Shown: positions 47,201-59,704, counted from the first letter of the stretch. The stretch: DNA of 64,000 bases from Rhododendron vialii (GCF_030253575.1 NC_080563.1:36745501-36809500); one strand, 5' to 3'. A program made the numbers and translations. Notes: generated from the letters alone by a model not told the origin.

Positions 47201-50200
47201 CCCTGGCCTCACTGCATATTGTCCATTTGGCACGTATTGATATCCATCTACTTTCACTATGTGCACCATTTGGGTTATGATAGGGTATGTGTGAGTATTT
47301 AATACTCCCTCCATTCCAAATTGCTTGTCCCTTATACTATTTTGGGATGTTCCAAATTGTTAGTCATCTTTGTTGGAAATCAATGTATCTTTTTTTTTAA
47401 GTGTGATTGCATTTATTGCATGTCTCCTTAAAAAGTTGAAAGTCCCATAAAGGACCAGCAATTCGGAACAAAGGGAGTAGTTCTTTTAGTCAGTGAGGAG
47501 AGTTTAAGCCTAAGAAGCAGGAACACGTGGCATGATACTAACACTCCAACTCAGAAATTTTCAAAATATACAGGATATGGACACATGGGCGTCACACGCA
47601 GACACATACCTTGAATATGTATTACTTGTCATTAATATCATCAAGCAATTATTATATCATGTATTCTAATATTGATTAAGACACTAAGAGAATGTGATAT
47701 AAAATCTAGTCTAAAGGAGGAGAATATTCACAAATTTGCATTTGTTTTCTCTTGTTGTTAGAATATAAGTTGACTTGTAATGTATAATGTAGTTTACTGT
47801 TGTGTCAACACTGACACAGTGCCTGACACGAAAGAAGTGTGACTGCTCTTAGGTAATACTGTAATAGCAATGTTCTGGCATAGTTTAGGTGGATTTGATA
47901 CATCTTGTCTTCTAATGCTCTATTTAGATCTTGGATAGGATATGTTTACCTTCCATCAAATTGTCGTTTATAATTGGACTACGCCATGGTTAGGAACTGA
48001 GCATGGCAGGAGACTTGCAGCTATGCGTGAGGCTATATGCGAAACATTCCCAGAGCCTAATCGCCGATTATTACAGAGGTAGTTGATAACATGACTGTTA
48101 TTCAGTTGTGTTCTTCTCCTTGTTATAGAGAATATGGTGGTTGTTTTTTTTTTGTGTGTTTACTTTGGTGGTCAGTATTTCTTTTGTTTCATACTTCTTG
48201 TTGTATCGCAGTGTGTGATATCCGATACATATTTTATAAGAGCGTGGTTTCCTCATTTCATGTACCACACAGTTCCATATCACCCTCCGATGCTTTTTGC
48301 TTAATTTCTTAAGATGTTCATTTCGCCATAAACATCTTAGATGTTCCTTTTAAGACGTATTTTTCAATGAAAGAGTTTGTATTTGCAGAACTGCTATGTA
48401 GAAATGCATCCAGAATGATGTTGCCATTGATGAATGAATGAGATGGGTAAAGAAGTAATAATAGTCTTTTTTAAGAAAGTAAGCAAGGATCTCTTCAATA
48501 TTCAAACTATGGATACCTAGCATTCTGAGAGATCGATCAGGGGCTCTATGGCATGATCCAAATGCACAAAAAAAAGATAGCATGATCTTATTTTCCATTA
48601 GGGTGCGAAGCAATGTCTCCTCCAAAGAACAAAACAAAAATAATAATGAACTTCCAAGTTAAAATGTAGAAAAACATGTGAGGGATATTATCACCCCCAA
48701 CTCTCGCCCCCTCCCTCATCCGATGTATGGTTAGTAATAGTAAAGTAGGGATATTATCACTAATTCAGTTGATGGATTAGTATTATGGCCCTGTAGAGAT
48801 GAAGAATCATTTTTTTGGCTAATCTGTCTTGCATTTCTTTACTCACCGGTGTTCCTTCTTTTTCGTTTCTTGGCTATTTAAAGGTGTTTTTTTAAGATTA
48901 AATTGATTTCCCCCCCTTTGTTTTCAGAATTCTTATGATGATGCAAACTATTGCTTCTCACAAGGCGGAGAATCGAATGAGCTGTTCAGCTGTAGCAGCT
49001 TGCATGGCACCCTTGCTTCTTCGTCCCCTTCTGGCTGGTGACTGCGATCTCGAACATGACTTCGATGTGGGCGGTGATGGTTCTATTCAACTTCTGCAAG
49101 CTGCTGCTGCAGCTAACCATGCTCAAGCCATTGTAGTAACTTTACTGGAAGAGTACGAGAACATATTTGGGGTATGCCCTAAACCTGCTCACTTTCTTTG
49201 CTACACAAGTTAATTAATAGATCCAACTTTTACAGATGTTTATGTATAAACTTGCATTTGTTTTTACCTACATGAAGTAGTTTTGGCTGCAGATTATCAC
49301 TACACAAGATGAACCTTGGTTTGAGATTTCATTAGATATTGATGTTGGATAAGTTGATGTACATTGTTGGGCTCATTTCCTCACTGGTTTTGCACCCGAA
49401 CTTGCTCCTTATTACCAGAGGAGCAGATCTCATTCCACTCACCTAAATGGCACTTGAGAAAACCCTCTCCTAGTCCAAAACTTGAGGCAGTCATATCTTT
49501 GTCATTATAACCAAAGTTGTTCTAATGCGACAGTGTAAGTACCGGCATGGCACCTGGAAAGGAGGGTGTGGTTACTTGTTCCAATCTTACTGTGTATAAA
49601 AGATACCAAAGAATTCTTGAAATGAAAGAACAAAGGAAAAAACTCTTCTTGACTTTTCAAGAATGTTTTACTCGCAAGGATTTGACAGGAGTTCAAAAGA
49701 GAATAGTTGGTTAAGAATTGTTCTGGTTGTGGGACCGTGGAGTTTTAATATCCTCAGAATACCACTCAGACATATAAGCAGTTATGGGGTAAGGCGCCGG
49801 CCTTCATTGCTTATGAGCTTGTTCAAGTTAGCACTGGGTTGTGGATGCTCATCCAAAAGAGGCGGATATTTAGGTCTATCTTCTCCAGTTAGCTCTAAAA
49901 TAAAACTTAAAGCTAAGTCTCTGTCTGTGGCCATCCTTAGCTCATATTCTCTTTGCCCATCCTCTTGTTCGAGGGCTTATGTCGTATACGAATTAAGTCC
50001 TTCCTACTCCTTTGCGATAATATTCTACAAAATGTAGGACATGGAATTGTGGATAAACTGCGACATCCTACCTTTGCTAGTGATGGAATACAACTTCGTT
50101 AAGACTCGTCTGATTAATGTAGGCAATTGTATGCTTATCAATTACTAACTCTAGTCTAATTAGTTCTTCCTTCTATTTGGGTTTCTATGTTCAATATAAT

Positions 50201-53200
50201 TCTAACAAAATCTCCACCTTGTATTTAGGGCCGACTCTCTTTCCTGGATTTTTATTTTTCTTCCGGTTTCCTCTTTGATATTTTTCTCTTTGATGAAGTA
50301 TTACTTTTCTTTTCAGGAAGGTTCCATGTCAACTGAACTGTACTCCGATTCAGAAGAGAGTGGAAGTGAGAGTGAGGAGTTGAGTGATTATGATGATGAG
50401 ACCTCTGAAGATGGAACTGATGGTTCTCATGCAGATATAGATGAAGAACTTGAAGATGCATCAAATGAAACTCACAGTGAGGCAGGCAATATTGGAGACG
50501 ATGATAAGGCTAGTTCTTGCACTTCTTAACTTGACCATTTAAACCACACATACACATATTGAGACGTGATACATTCTGAGCCACTTGATATAGTGTTACA
50601 TGGACTCCTCTATTCACCCCTAGGGTACCCAGGTCCACCAGAAATGACGGGGTTACATAAAGGCACAAGAGTGTCCAATACTTGTGCCACCACTTGGATT
50701 CTCTTGTTTCTCCACAATTTTTGAAGAAAAAGAAGCTCACATCCAAAAGAAAACAAAATATTTCTAGCCTTTCACAGGGAACCAAGAGAGAAATGAAAAT
50801 GTTCCTCTGTATCCTGTTTTTTTTTTTTTTTCTGTTTTTATCTTTGGACATTGACAGTATGGTAGAAAATGTGCATTAGATTTAAAGATTTAGGATATGT
50901 CTGTGAAAGCATCCAACTCAACACGAATTGGCAATTAGAGGAAACGCTGCCCAAAGTCATATACTAGTTTTGGAGGTAATAATTAATTAATGTGGAACAA
51001 GTTCTAACACTCCTCGCATGTGCTACCCTTGACTTGCACGTTGAGAGGTAAACAAATGACCCATAACACAACTATCGCAAGGAAACAAGGTGCACTTCAG
51101 GCAGAAACAATGGCGCAATAAATCAAGAGATTCTTTTCCAAATGCCTCAAAAAGCCAAGCTCCACTACCATGATAAAGTGTCCAACTCGAAACAAATTGG
51201 CAATGATTGGAGAGGTTGCCCGGTCTCGTATAGATATTTGTTTGGGAGGTAATAATTAATCAATGTGGGAATAGTGTCCACATACCAGATTGGCAGTATC
51301 CAACTTTTGGATACATATTCGCACATCCTACGTCAGCTGTTTATGGATGTCCGACCCAAGTTCATTTAGCCTACAAACATACTCAGGTGTGAGTGTGTTT
51401 GTGCTTTTACTTATCAGTAGATTTTTGGTGTACTTTTCTGATGACTTGTTGAATATGCATGGAACTTTGAACAACTGTGCCACCCGACCTGCCCCATGCA
51501 ACCAACTTTGTTTCCTTTTCCAGTTAAGCAGATATCCGTCATGCTGTTGTTATACCCTTCTTCATTTTCTAAAAATAATTTTATTTTGCTACCGTTTAGC
51601 TTGTCTCTCTTTAATTTTTTTCTTGCTTTCTCTTTGACATATCATCGAGGGTAACATTTTATTGTTCTCGACAGTTATCATGATAATTCTGCTTATGTCA
51701 ATGATAGGAAGGGCCTATTGCTAGGGGAAAAAAAGAAATGTATGGGCAATAGTGTCCCTCAGGCCTCAAGGTTGGTGTGCTTAGCGTGGAAAGTGGTTGG
51801 GATTTCTTTGTCGTTGCGAAATTTCTCCTCAGGCAAAAGCTAGAACTATCTGTCAACAAGGCCACCCTAAATCATAATATGCACGTATAGACCATTTAGT
51901 CTTATCTCAAGCCTTTGTTATATTTTGAAAGAACTCCCCTCATAGTTACCTCTGATAGCTTGAAGTTATAATTTCAATCCAATGGAATGGCTGAGGCTCT
52001 ATTTGAGTGAATTAGATCAATTTATCCTCCTTTTGTTTCATTGGAACCTTTGCTAATGCAGTAGTTTTAAGGGTATGTATGTCATTTTAAGTCCTTTGTA
52101 GTAGAGGGTCTATAAATAGTAGTCTAGAGTGCTCATTAGGTAGCTTTTGATTATTAAGAATATTGAATATATTGATTGAGACATAGTTTTCTCTCTCTAC
52201 CCTTTGGGGTTTATCCCCTTGAATGGGATTTAGCTCATTTCTTTGAATCTTTGATTCCCTTTTGGTATTTTGATTGCATCATTTTCTGGCATTGTCATGG
52301 AATTCAGCTTGCTTCTATTTTCTGAATTTTGCAGTCTTTCTTGGTTTCTATTCCCACTTCATTCCTTCTTCCAAAAATTACTTACACTAAAGTTCTTGAA
52401 GATGCAGGGTTCTGACAGTCGTAGCTTTGGTTCCGATTCCAATGAGTCAGGTTATGATGATAAAGCCAAATCACGCCAACATGACAATTTACAAAGTAGT
52501 GGGAACATTCCCAATCAAAATAACTATGGTTCACCAATGAAGTCTGATGAGTCTGCTGAAGTATTAGGAGATGATCCTGCAGAGACAGGTTTGGGACCAA
52601 AGTTAACTGATAAGAATTCCACTATATCGAATGGACCAGTGCATGGTGCAAGGCGAGCTGCTGTTTGGGGCCGTACCCCTGTGAGTATAAAGTTCTTAAT
52701 AATGAAAAACTATTTTACTAACTTTTTTCAATAAATAAAAAAGGGGGATCTATCTTGGCATAAACAAAACAACAAAAAAACTGCATTTGATTTTCATGGA
52801 GGAATTATTACTTCTCCAGAAAATCTATAATTGCCTGAAATGATCGAATATGGAGACATTATTCATCTTTTGATGCCAACTCCCGACGATGCTCTAGATT
52901 CAGGATATGGCTTTCTAATTCTGTCTTTCTTCACTAGCATAGCTGTATTCTCTAATGATGATCTCAATGACATAACAATGTGACTCTAACTACGGGGCAT
53001 CCCAAAACTTTTGTTTTTGCTAGGAGAGCCCTTTAGTCCATCCACAGTATCAACTAAGCTCTATGGATTCATTTTGCTGAGCAGTGTACCTTTCTGTTTG
53101 GTTGGTATTATGACCTTTTTTTCCTTCCATGTATATCTTCAGGCAAAGAAGAAACTTTCCATGGAATCCATTGATTTTCCCTTTGAAGACGAGTAAGAAA

Positions 53201-56200
53201 TGCATCCTATGTCTATTATTGTTTGAAGCAAATCTAGCTATGTGTGTTTTTCAAAAAAAAATTACTCCCTCCATCCCCATATGTTGTCGCTTTTGGCACT
53301 TTTTATTGTCCCAAAAAAGATTGTCCGTGGTCAACAGTAATGGGCCAAAGTTGATGAGTTTACTCTTTTACCCTTCACTTTGAACTTAATTACTGGCAAT
53401 AAGAAAAGACAATGATGCTTTTTCTAAAAGACTTAATGGTAAAAATAGAAAAAAGAGAGAGAAAGATATGCCAAGTGCAATGATTATGTTCCCTTAATAA
53501 GTTGGAATCCCTCGAAGGGACCAACAAATGGGAATGGATGGAGACATGGAGTATATGGATTACGTTTTTGTAGGTTTGATTGCTATGATGTAATAGGTAT
53601 TACCACCTCTTTTTCTGTTTCACTTGTTTGAATTTAATTGGTATGTGGTAGAGAGTTAACTGTTTAGGCAGGTTATAAGCAGCTTTTATATAACACCAGT
53701 GAATTTAATATTAATCGCTTCTGTACCACCTCTTATATACCACCGCTTCAAGTCAAAGGGAGGCTTGTATGAATCTGATTAATTTGAAGCTGTCCCTGTT
53801 ATCTTGGAAGGGAACTCTTTGGTGATCTTCTTGAGCGGAAATAGTTCTAATCCATAGTGGAGTTTGTGAATTTATCTTGTCAATACCCTAATAGCCCCTT
53901 AAATTATATAGCTATAGGGTCTAATGGAAAAATGTAAGGAACTTCTCAGTCTGATGTCTCTGAACCAGCCACCTGTTATAGACATGCACGCCAGTGAAAT
54001 GGGCTTTTTATACATCAGCATATAGACCTCTATGTGTCGTCTTCAAAGAGACCTTGTATGGTCTCTTACATTTTAATACCTCCACTAAGATTAAGGGGTG
54101 TCCACTCGACCTCTATACTGTGAGCTCTGATTCTTTACTGTCTTATACCTTTTCGGTTCACTTCTTCATCTCTCCCACACACTTTCCTGAGGCTTCTATG
54201 CCTCAAGGTGCTCTGGTGAATGAAGAACGGCCTGTTAACCCTCCCAGTCTGGAATGAAGCTATTGTTTTTGGAAGATACTGGGATGTTGGAGTGGTATGC
54301 GAATTCTCTATGGCCCTGCAGTCACACTACTCTATGCAGCACTTAGAGAATATCGTCTGGGGCTACTTCAGTCCACAAAAGTGATTCTGCTTTGAACATT
54401 TGGTTTTCTGGTCATAAAGCTTTTCTGCTTAAGTTCATGTCTCCTTTCTCTTCTTCTAAGTCCCGGTATGCCGCGAATCCTCTTGAACGAGAGGGGTGCC
54501 TTTGGGATGCATAAATTACAAAGATTATACGCTTTCAGTAGCTTCCTTTAAATCCGGCAAATGCAGTCATGGATAGCCATAGACAGTTTAATATAATGGT
54601 CTTGAGGTTTTGCTGGACAGATTCCAATTTCTTGAAGTCATACATTATGACTTTTGACAGTTTTGCAATTACTCAAATGGTTAACTTTGATTTTTGACCC
54701 ATTAACAGGGCCGAGATTGAAAGGCTTGAGGCCACCAAAATTGACCTCCAAAACAGAATTGCTGAAGAGGTAGGCGGTTGAATGTTCTTCTTACTCTTAT
54801 CTCTTTATTCAGTTTTGTTGTTGATCATTTAACCTTCCTTGTTTGCGGTCGTAACAGGCTAAAGAGAATGCAGTTCTTCAAGAAAGTCTGGAGAGACGAA
54901 AGAATGCTGTGCATGAGCAACGTCTGGCTCTTGAGCAAGAGGTATGTGCTTTAGTAATCTTTAGTTATCCTTGTCATCTTTAGTTATTCGTTTGACAATT
55001 CAGCATCAACATGTGCATTTGCACACTCCCCATAGCACTTCTACCTTTGACAGCTAGGTGTTGGTCGTACTTCCAGGTGGCAAGACTACATGGACAGTTG
55101 AACAAAGAGAGAGAGTTGAGAGAAGTATTGGAAGCCGGACTTGAAATGCCTCAAGGCTCCATACTTCTCTCTGCATATATTGATGAAAAGGTGTGTTTAC
55201 CTCACAATCACTTGGTACAGTTGATTTGATCATACACTAAACTATGAACTGTATATGTGCAAAAGACAAAGGCAGAGCTTGAGGAAATTGTTCGAGTGGA
55301 GGCAGATGTCACTAATTTGAAGCAGACAGCTGATGACCTTGGAATGCAGCTCAATCAACAACGTGAACTGAACAGTGGTTTCGCACATGGTTCATGCAGT
55401 CAAGCAAGACTGTAAGATTTGTTTTTGGTTTTATTGGTGCATCTTTGTCCTTTGATCGATTAGAGTTGTATAACTCAAAAGTTTTCTGGCTTAAGATGCT
55501 TGAGTGACTAGAATTTATCTGTCTCACAAAATCCAAAATTGCAAGTCCAGGTGTTTAGGAATAAGCAAATGAATGGTGGGTGTTTGTGTTTTCGTACTTT
55601 TGCATTCAGTTCATTTCCTTATGCTTTCTCGCTCACACTTTGGATACAGGAGGGAAAGGGGGAAGGAAATTGAAACTACTGATACCTTTCATACTACCGA
55701 GAAATCAACAAGAAGTAAGGTATACATTCGTGTTGATCGAAATTTATTACTAGCTGGTATTGTGAACCTGGGACTTCTTGTTTTTAAGCTTTTGTATTCA
55801 AACAAATTACTTGAGTTTCTAATTTTCCAAAAAGGCACAAACTAAATTCTTCCGTCACACGTTTGGATTGGAAGATCTTGAAGTCTGGATGTAGCTTTTA
55901 GATATATTTGAGTACTAGATCCTCTCCACTAAGTTACTGGTAAACTGAGCACAAGTCAAGGTTGTGTTACTTAAGCTGGGTAATCGTGCTCCAAACTCGT
56001 GCTTTAATTTCATTTATTTGGCTGCTAAATGAGCCTAGATGACCTTACAAGGCTGAACTGTTCAACCATCTTTGTTGTATATAGATTCAGGTCTTAGTGC
56101 CCATAGGTTCTACATATGAGTGTTAATGCTCCCAAATTGGAAATATACTTTGTTCCTGTTATGTTTCATCATACAATGTAGTTTACGGATTCTTCTAGGT

Positions 56201-58208
56201 TGTGGTTGGATCTTGGATCTGTACTCTGTAGCCAGGGGAAAAAAGGAAGGGGAAGAAGAGAGCAAATATTTTCTCCCCATCAATCTTGTAGCAAATCAAA
56301 GCTCTAACCAGAGTCTTATTGATTGTTATGACAACCACGAAATAGAAAATAAACAAACCAACTAGTGATCAAAGCAAGGACACATGATTTACGTGGTTCC
56401 GCTCAAGCTCAAAGCAAGAACGTACTCCACGGGCGAATAGCGAGAGAGGATTCACTATGAATGAGGAGAGATTAGAAAGAGCCAGCTATACCCGTAACTC
56501 TCAATGAAGCAACAAACGATATTCTGGGACAAATCTCGGGTGGAACCTAAAAGGGAGCACAAACCCTTGGTGGAACCCAAAGAGACAACACAAAACCCTA
56601 AGATCAAGCCCCAATGACAGAAGACCTAACCCTAGAAACCCCCAAAGTCTCTATTTATAAGAAACCTCTAAAAGTAGTCAAACAAGGAGGTTACCAAATT
56701 CAAGGCACTTTCCTAACACTGATGATTCATGTGTGTTAGAGATATCCAATTTGGTCCATTAGACTATGGCATTCTACTAAATATATCTTTGGCAGGACAA
56801 TCAATTGGATAAGGTAGACGGCGACAAAGATATGAAACAAGATCTTCCATTCTATTCAAATAAACAGTTGCCTCAGAAACAGATGATGGATCCAGCACGC
56901 AACTCCAAATCTGTTGGGGTTACAGCCACTTCATCTTCTGCCAGTTTGAAGAAGTTTGGTGCAAGGGATGAGGTAACTTGCATTACTGTTTTCTATGTCT
57001 GTTTTCTCTGTATTCGTTGAGTGGTCCTGTAAAAGACATACTTACAGCAGCAAAAGTTTGAGGGTTGAGAGGGGATTCTACGGAAACGAGATTAAAATGA
57101 AACTGATCTCTCTCCCTCTTCGTCTCTCTTTTTGTAAATGCTGTTTTGTTGTAGATAGGGTCGTTTGGACCCCAGAAGAAAAGGGGGCAGGGATTAGAAT
57201 TAGATTTTATTCTATATAATGGTGCATGACTTGGCTGAATTTGGATCATGGATTGTGGCGGGATCTAAAGAGAAAGGGAAAAGGTGAAGGAAATGGTACG
57301 AAATTAATGAATTTGAAGAAGCTATAGTTTTACTATTAGTTTCCCTATCATTCCCTGCATGCTTGGTGAGCCCATCCACGAATCCATGACTGAAATACAA
57401 CCTCAATCTTATCTCAAAAACAAAATGCAAACATGTCCTGGTGTCAGTTAACATTGCATGTCTGTTAAATTGCTTAGATGGGCTAAAGAGCCTCACCGTT
57501 GCCCCCATAACCTCCGTTTGGATGGAGTTGGTCAAAAAGAAAACGTAAGAGGATACTGCTACTTAATTTATTGGATGAATAAAAGAGGTGAGAAACGCAT
57601 AGTAAGTTCTATTTTGTTGCTCACAGGTTCTCACCAAATATGGTTAGATCTGGTAAGAAACCACGTCGTTTTTTTCTTCCCTCACAGTAACCCTCCATTG
57701 AAATGGACTGTTGCCAGATGACTGCTAACAAGTCGCTTGTGGATTGCAGGGAGCTAATAACTCCACATCTTCAGCATTGTCAAAGCTAACAAACAGACTC
57801 AACTTCTTGAAAGAACGACGCGGCCAAATTGCCAATGAGCTCCATAATATGGACAAAGGGAGGAGTTCAGGTACTTCTGTGAAGAGCTTTGAAAGAGGTA
57901 GTGGATTAGAATGGCGCCATTCTGTTCAAAACCCAGACAAATTTCATGGGACAATAGATAACCAGTCAGTCTATAATTCACAAAAGGGCTTAGAAATCAG
58001 AAGTAACCGTTCTCCCCAGATTTTCGAAAATACAGAAAGAGTTAGGATGACGGATGGTGGATCACTCCAACACCTCGATAAAGGAATAATGGAAGTGCAA
58101 TTCGCTCCGAACTTGGAGAGAGGAAAATCAGAAAGCTTTCCTAATGTGGACAAAGGGAGAAGGTCAGAGGGCCATCCTCATGTTCCCCCAAGGACGTATT
58201 CCAGATGA
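38300..58208 (+). CDS. REN1: Rho (ROP) GTPase-activating protein with PH domain, REN1/PHGAP type
   Basis: About 24 coding exons: 38300-38332, 39065-39133, 39378-39446, 39870-39906, 40225-40301, 41740-41810, 41932-42010, 42841-42985, 43593-43712, 44669-44746, 45527-45582, 45684-45753, 47994-48078, 48928-49171, 50317-50508, 52408-52680, 53143-53192, 54709-54769, 54858-54941, 55077-55190, 55266-55411, 55650-55719, 56796-56972, 57750-58208. All phases fit: 952 residues with both duplicated exons, 929 with one. It starts MTNRN. The PH domain (about residues 58-170) includes FKSGPLF and GWTSWKKRWFIL. The RhoGAP domain (about 205-411) has the arginine finger in EGILRQAAD (Arg242) and later CMAPLLLRPLL. 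An acidic Ser/Glu/Asp stretch (412-475), a coiled coil (about 583-717) and a conserved C-terminal SKLTNRLNFLKERR follow. It should speed GTP hydrolysis by ROPs at the plasma membrane in polar growth. REN1 and its PHGAP paralogues are hard to tell apart here. Confidence 0.93.
39065..39133 (+). other. Duplicated 69-nt exon, copy 2a
   Basis: Bounded by TTTGAG at the left and GTAAATTGCC at the right; it encodes GEGGNHHPPSGPPDHLLSRG and then GNK, in phase 0. Its partner at 39378-39446 has the same length, phase and flanks. The acceptor here (GTGTTTGAG) is weaker than that of the partner (GTGTCTTAG). Confidence 0.85.
39378..39446 (+). other. Duplicated 69-nt exon, copy 2b
   Basis: It encodes the same peptide as copy 2a except SN for GG near the end (LLSRSNNK). 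At the DNA level only a handful of the 69 bases differ. Both splice sites are intact. Using either copy, both, or neither keeps the reading frame. Confidence 0.87.
42130..42430. other. Unexplained part of intron 7 with ACCCGTGTCGGGCACTGGAC
   Basis: This 300-bp stretch in the long intron before exon 42841-42985 is richer in G and C than its flanks. A similar vocabulary (CATGTCGAACACTTGACACC, GCATATCCATGTCCGACAT) is seen near 27320-27360 in the neighbouring gene, so it may be a dispersed repeat. Ends are not defined. Confidence 0.3.
44955..45137. mobile_element. Complete hAT-type MITE (CTAGTCGG family)
   Basis: 183 bp with terminal repeats CAATGTTCTAAAA and TTTTAGAACACTG. An exact eight-base target duplication GTTTTTTG lies on both sides (44947-44954 and 45138-45145), which is the hAT signature. 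The inside is made of CTAGTCGG, AATCGGC and AATTAATCGG words. It sits in an intron of the RhoGAP gene and defines the family to which 7255-7414 and 29925-30022 belong. Confidence 0.93.
45754..47993 (+). other. Long RhoGAP intron (2.2 kb)
   Basis: Apart from the Stowaway element at 47305-47477 nothing definite is seen. Open frames between 45945 and 47280 are moderately long on the plus strand but show no domain and differ in style from the neighbouring exons; old transposon sequence is possible. Confidence 0.4.
47305..47477. mobile_element. Stowaway-type MITE
   Basis: 173 bp with ends CTCCCTCCATTCC and GGAACAAAGGGAG, flanked by TA on both sides (47303-47304 and 47478-47479), as expected for Tc1/mariner-mobilised Stowaway elements. 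Confidence 0.88.
50509..52407 (+). other. RhoGAP intron with apparent GC donor and direct repeats
   Basis: The exon ends GACGATGATAAG and the intron starts GCTAGT; the acceptor GATGCAG lies at 52407. Only a GC donor here joins the frames. Reading through adds only ASSCTS and a stop codon. Inside, a block of about 90 bp with CAACTC(A/G)A(C/A)AC(G/A)AATTGG and GGAGGTAATAATTAAT(T/C)AATG occurs twice (about 50909-51000 and 51180-51272). Confidence 0.65.
53265..53551. mobile_element. Stowaway-type MITE, longer copy
   Basis: 287 bp with ends CTCCCTCCATCCCCATATG and GAATGGATGGAGACATGGAG and TA on both sides (53263-53264 and 53552-53553). The inner words AAAAGATTGTC and GGGCCAAAGTTG are typical of the family. 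It sits in the intron after exon 53143-53192. Confidence 0.85.
56324..56718 (-). mobile_element. Solo LTR, Ty1/copia-like
   Basis: On the minus strand a 395-bp unit starts TGTTAGGAAAGTGCC and ends GGTTGTCATAACA, with typical late-LTR words (TATAAATAGAGAC, CCCGTGGAGTACGTTCTTGC, GGAACCACGTAAATCATGTG). It is flanked by TTGAT and CTGAT, a five-base target duplication with one change. No second LTR or internal part is nearby, so it is probably what remained after recombination between two LTRs. It lies in the intron before exon 56796-56972. Confidence 0.7.
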
Positions 58209-59100
58209 TCCTGCTCTTTTTTGCTCTTTCGTGATAGTGTTCTTACATAATCGACTCAGCTTATCTCACCAACACTTTTCACTATCAAGACGACCCACAA
58301 GATTTTCGAATGAGGTATTCTAGGAAAATGTCAACATTGAGATTGATACCCACGTCTACGGTTGCTGAAGTTGAGATTCTCCCAGAGCCCACGATTGTAC
58401 AGATTATTCATCTCCTCGATGGAAGCTGCATATTTTGAAGTCCTGGCTTTTGGTTTCACTTGTTCAGAAGAGACATAGTAGGGCAATTTTTTTCTTGTAA
58501 TTATTGTTGTTGTATGTTCAAGGCTGCAATATAGTTGCTAGTAGGGAACTGAATGGAGTCCTGTGTTTCAGGAACTTAAAATGTCAGAAGGAAATATTTT
58601 GTCAGATTGAAAAGTATATATATGAATTTTGGGATGTTTTCAACATAACTGCCTCTTTATCTTTTTCTTATTTTTCATCTATTTATTGAGGACCCAATAC
58701 TGAAAGAAACGTCACCCTACCCTGAACGATATTTTTTGTGTTTTTTTAATTTCAGAAAACAATAAGAGAGAATATTTGGTATTCAACTGGGAAGCTCATG
58801 ACAAGAGTTTCAAGAGACAATTGAGATACGGTTTGCCTAACATGTTTCCCAAATCGAGCCATAACCTCCTTTCCATAATACAAATTGTATATGCAACCTA
58901 GATCCGTACATACTCATTAAAAATGCTCCTTAAATATTCATTCATTGGACTTGAGCTTGAACTTGAGATCAAGCTCGAACTTGCTAAAAATCTAAACATG
59001 CTAAAATTTGACTAGACTTGGCTTGTTTTGAGCTATACCTAACACTTGGGCTTGGGTGGAACTAACATGAGAGAATACAAACTTGAACAAAGAGGAGACG
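58209..59100. other. 3' flank of the RhoGAP gene
   Basis: The 3' untranslated region and terminator should lie in the first few hundred bases; AT-rich sequence with TTTTTCTTGTAATTATTG near 58490 is a plausible end region, but no definite signal can be assigned. From 58920 on, repeats of the distal array begin (GAGCTTGAACTTGAGATCAA). Confidence 0.5.
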
Positions 59101-59104
59101 GCCA

Positions 59105-59225
59105 CACATCCAGGGGTTGTCCCGGCGGTTTAGGCAGATGCCCAGGCTTTGGGAGTAGTCCTCAAGGTCTGAGGTTCGATTCTCCACATGGTGAGTACCT
59201 TGCAGTAAGGGGGAGGCCGTGACTA
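59105..59225 (+). mobile_element. tRNA-derived SINE-like fragment
   Basis: TCTGAGGTTCGATTCTCCAC contains a sequence close to the internal B box of RNA polymerase III promoters (GGTTCGATTCC), and GCGGTTTAGGCAGATGCCC precedes it. It is followed by AGTAAGGGGGAGGCCGTGAC, which starts the neighbouring repeat. No tail or target duplication was found. Confidence 0.35.
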
Positions 59226-59620
59226 GTGTGGTCGCTCTAGCTCCCTTTTGGGTTGCGCAGTCGAATCCATTTAGTAACTTAGTTGTAGAGTTGTTCCTCC
59301 GTTTTAAAAAGAGAGAGGCCCTTTTTCATGGGTGGAAAAGGATAGGATTTTCTCTCCTTGCTACATCGATCATTGCCGAGGCCCTTTTTCATGGGTGGAA
59401 AAGGATAGGATTTTCTCTCCTTGCTACATCGATCATTGCCGTGACTAGTACGGTCGCTCTAACTCCCCTTTGGATTGCGCAGTCGAATCCATTTAGTAAT
59501 TTAATTATAGGGTTGTTCGTCCGTTTTAAAAAGAGAGATCCTTTTTCATGGGTGGAAAAGGATAGGATTTTCTCTCCTGGCTACATCGATCATTGCTTCA
59601 AAAGTAAAGAAAAAGACGCC
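59219..59620 (+). repeat. Tandem repeats with CCTTTTTCATGGGTGGAAAA
   Basis: The block CCTTTTTCATGGGTGGAAAA plus GGATAGGATTTTCTCTCC occurs three times (from about 59328, 59391 and 59541), and the block GGTCGCTCTA through CGCAGTCGAATCCATTTAGT occurs twice (from about 59231 and 59451). The open frame of 135 codons over this array is a result of the repeats. Confidence 0.85.
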
Positions 59621-59640
59621 GTGTGATGGTGAAAAGAATT

Positions 59641-59704
59641 TGCCGTTGCCGCCAGTTGAACCGGAAATGGAAGATAAACCCAAATTTGTTTGTGCTGCAG
59701 CGGC
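59641..59704 (-). pseudogene. tRNA-like relic 1
   Basis: On the minus strand it runs from GCCGCTGCAGCACAAACA to CCGGTTCAACTGGCGGCAAC. It keeps the first stem half GCCGCTG and a B-box-like GGTTCAA, but pairing in the T arm and acceptor stem is damaged. It lacks room for complete D and anticodon arms. Confidence 0.55.

Noticed and set aside
53994..54257. 87-codon plus-strand frame as an extra RhoGAP exon
   Set aside because: Exons 53143-53192 and 54709-54769 join in phase without it, and related proteins have no counterpart.
59219..59626. 135-codon plus-strand frame with internal repeats
   Set aside because: It is produced by the tandem repeat array; no domain and no splice context.
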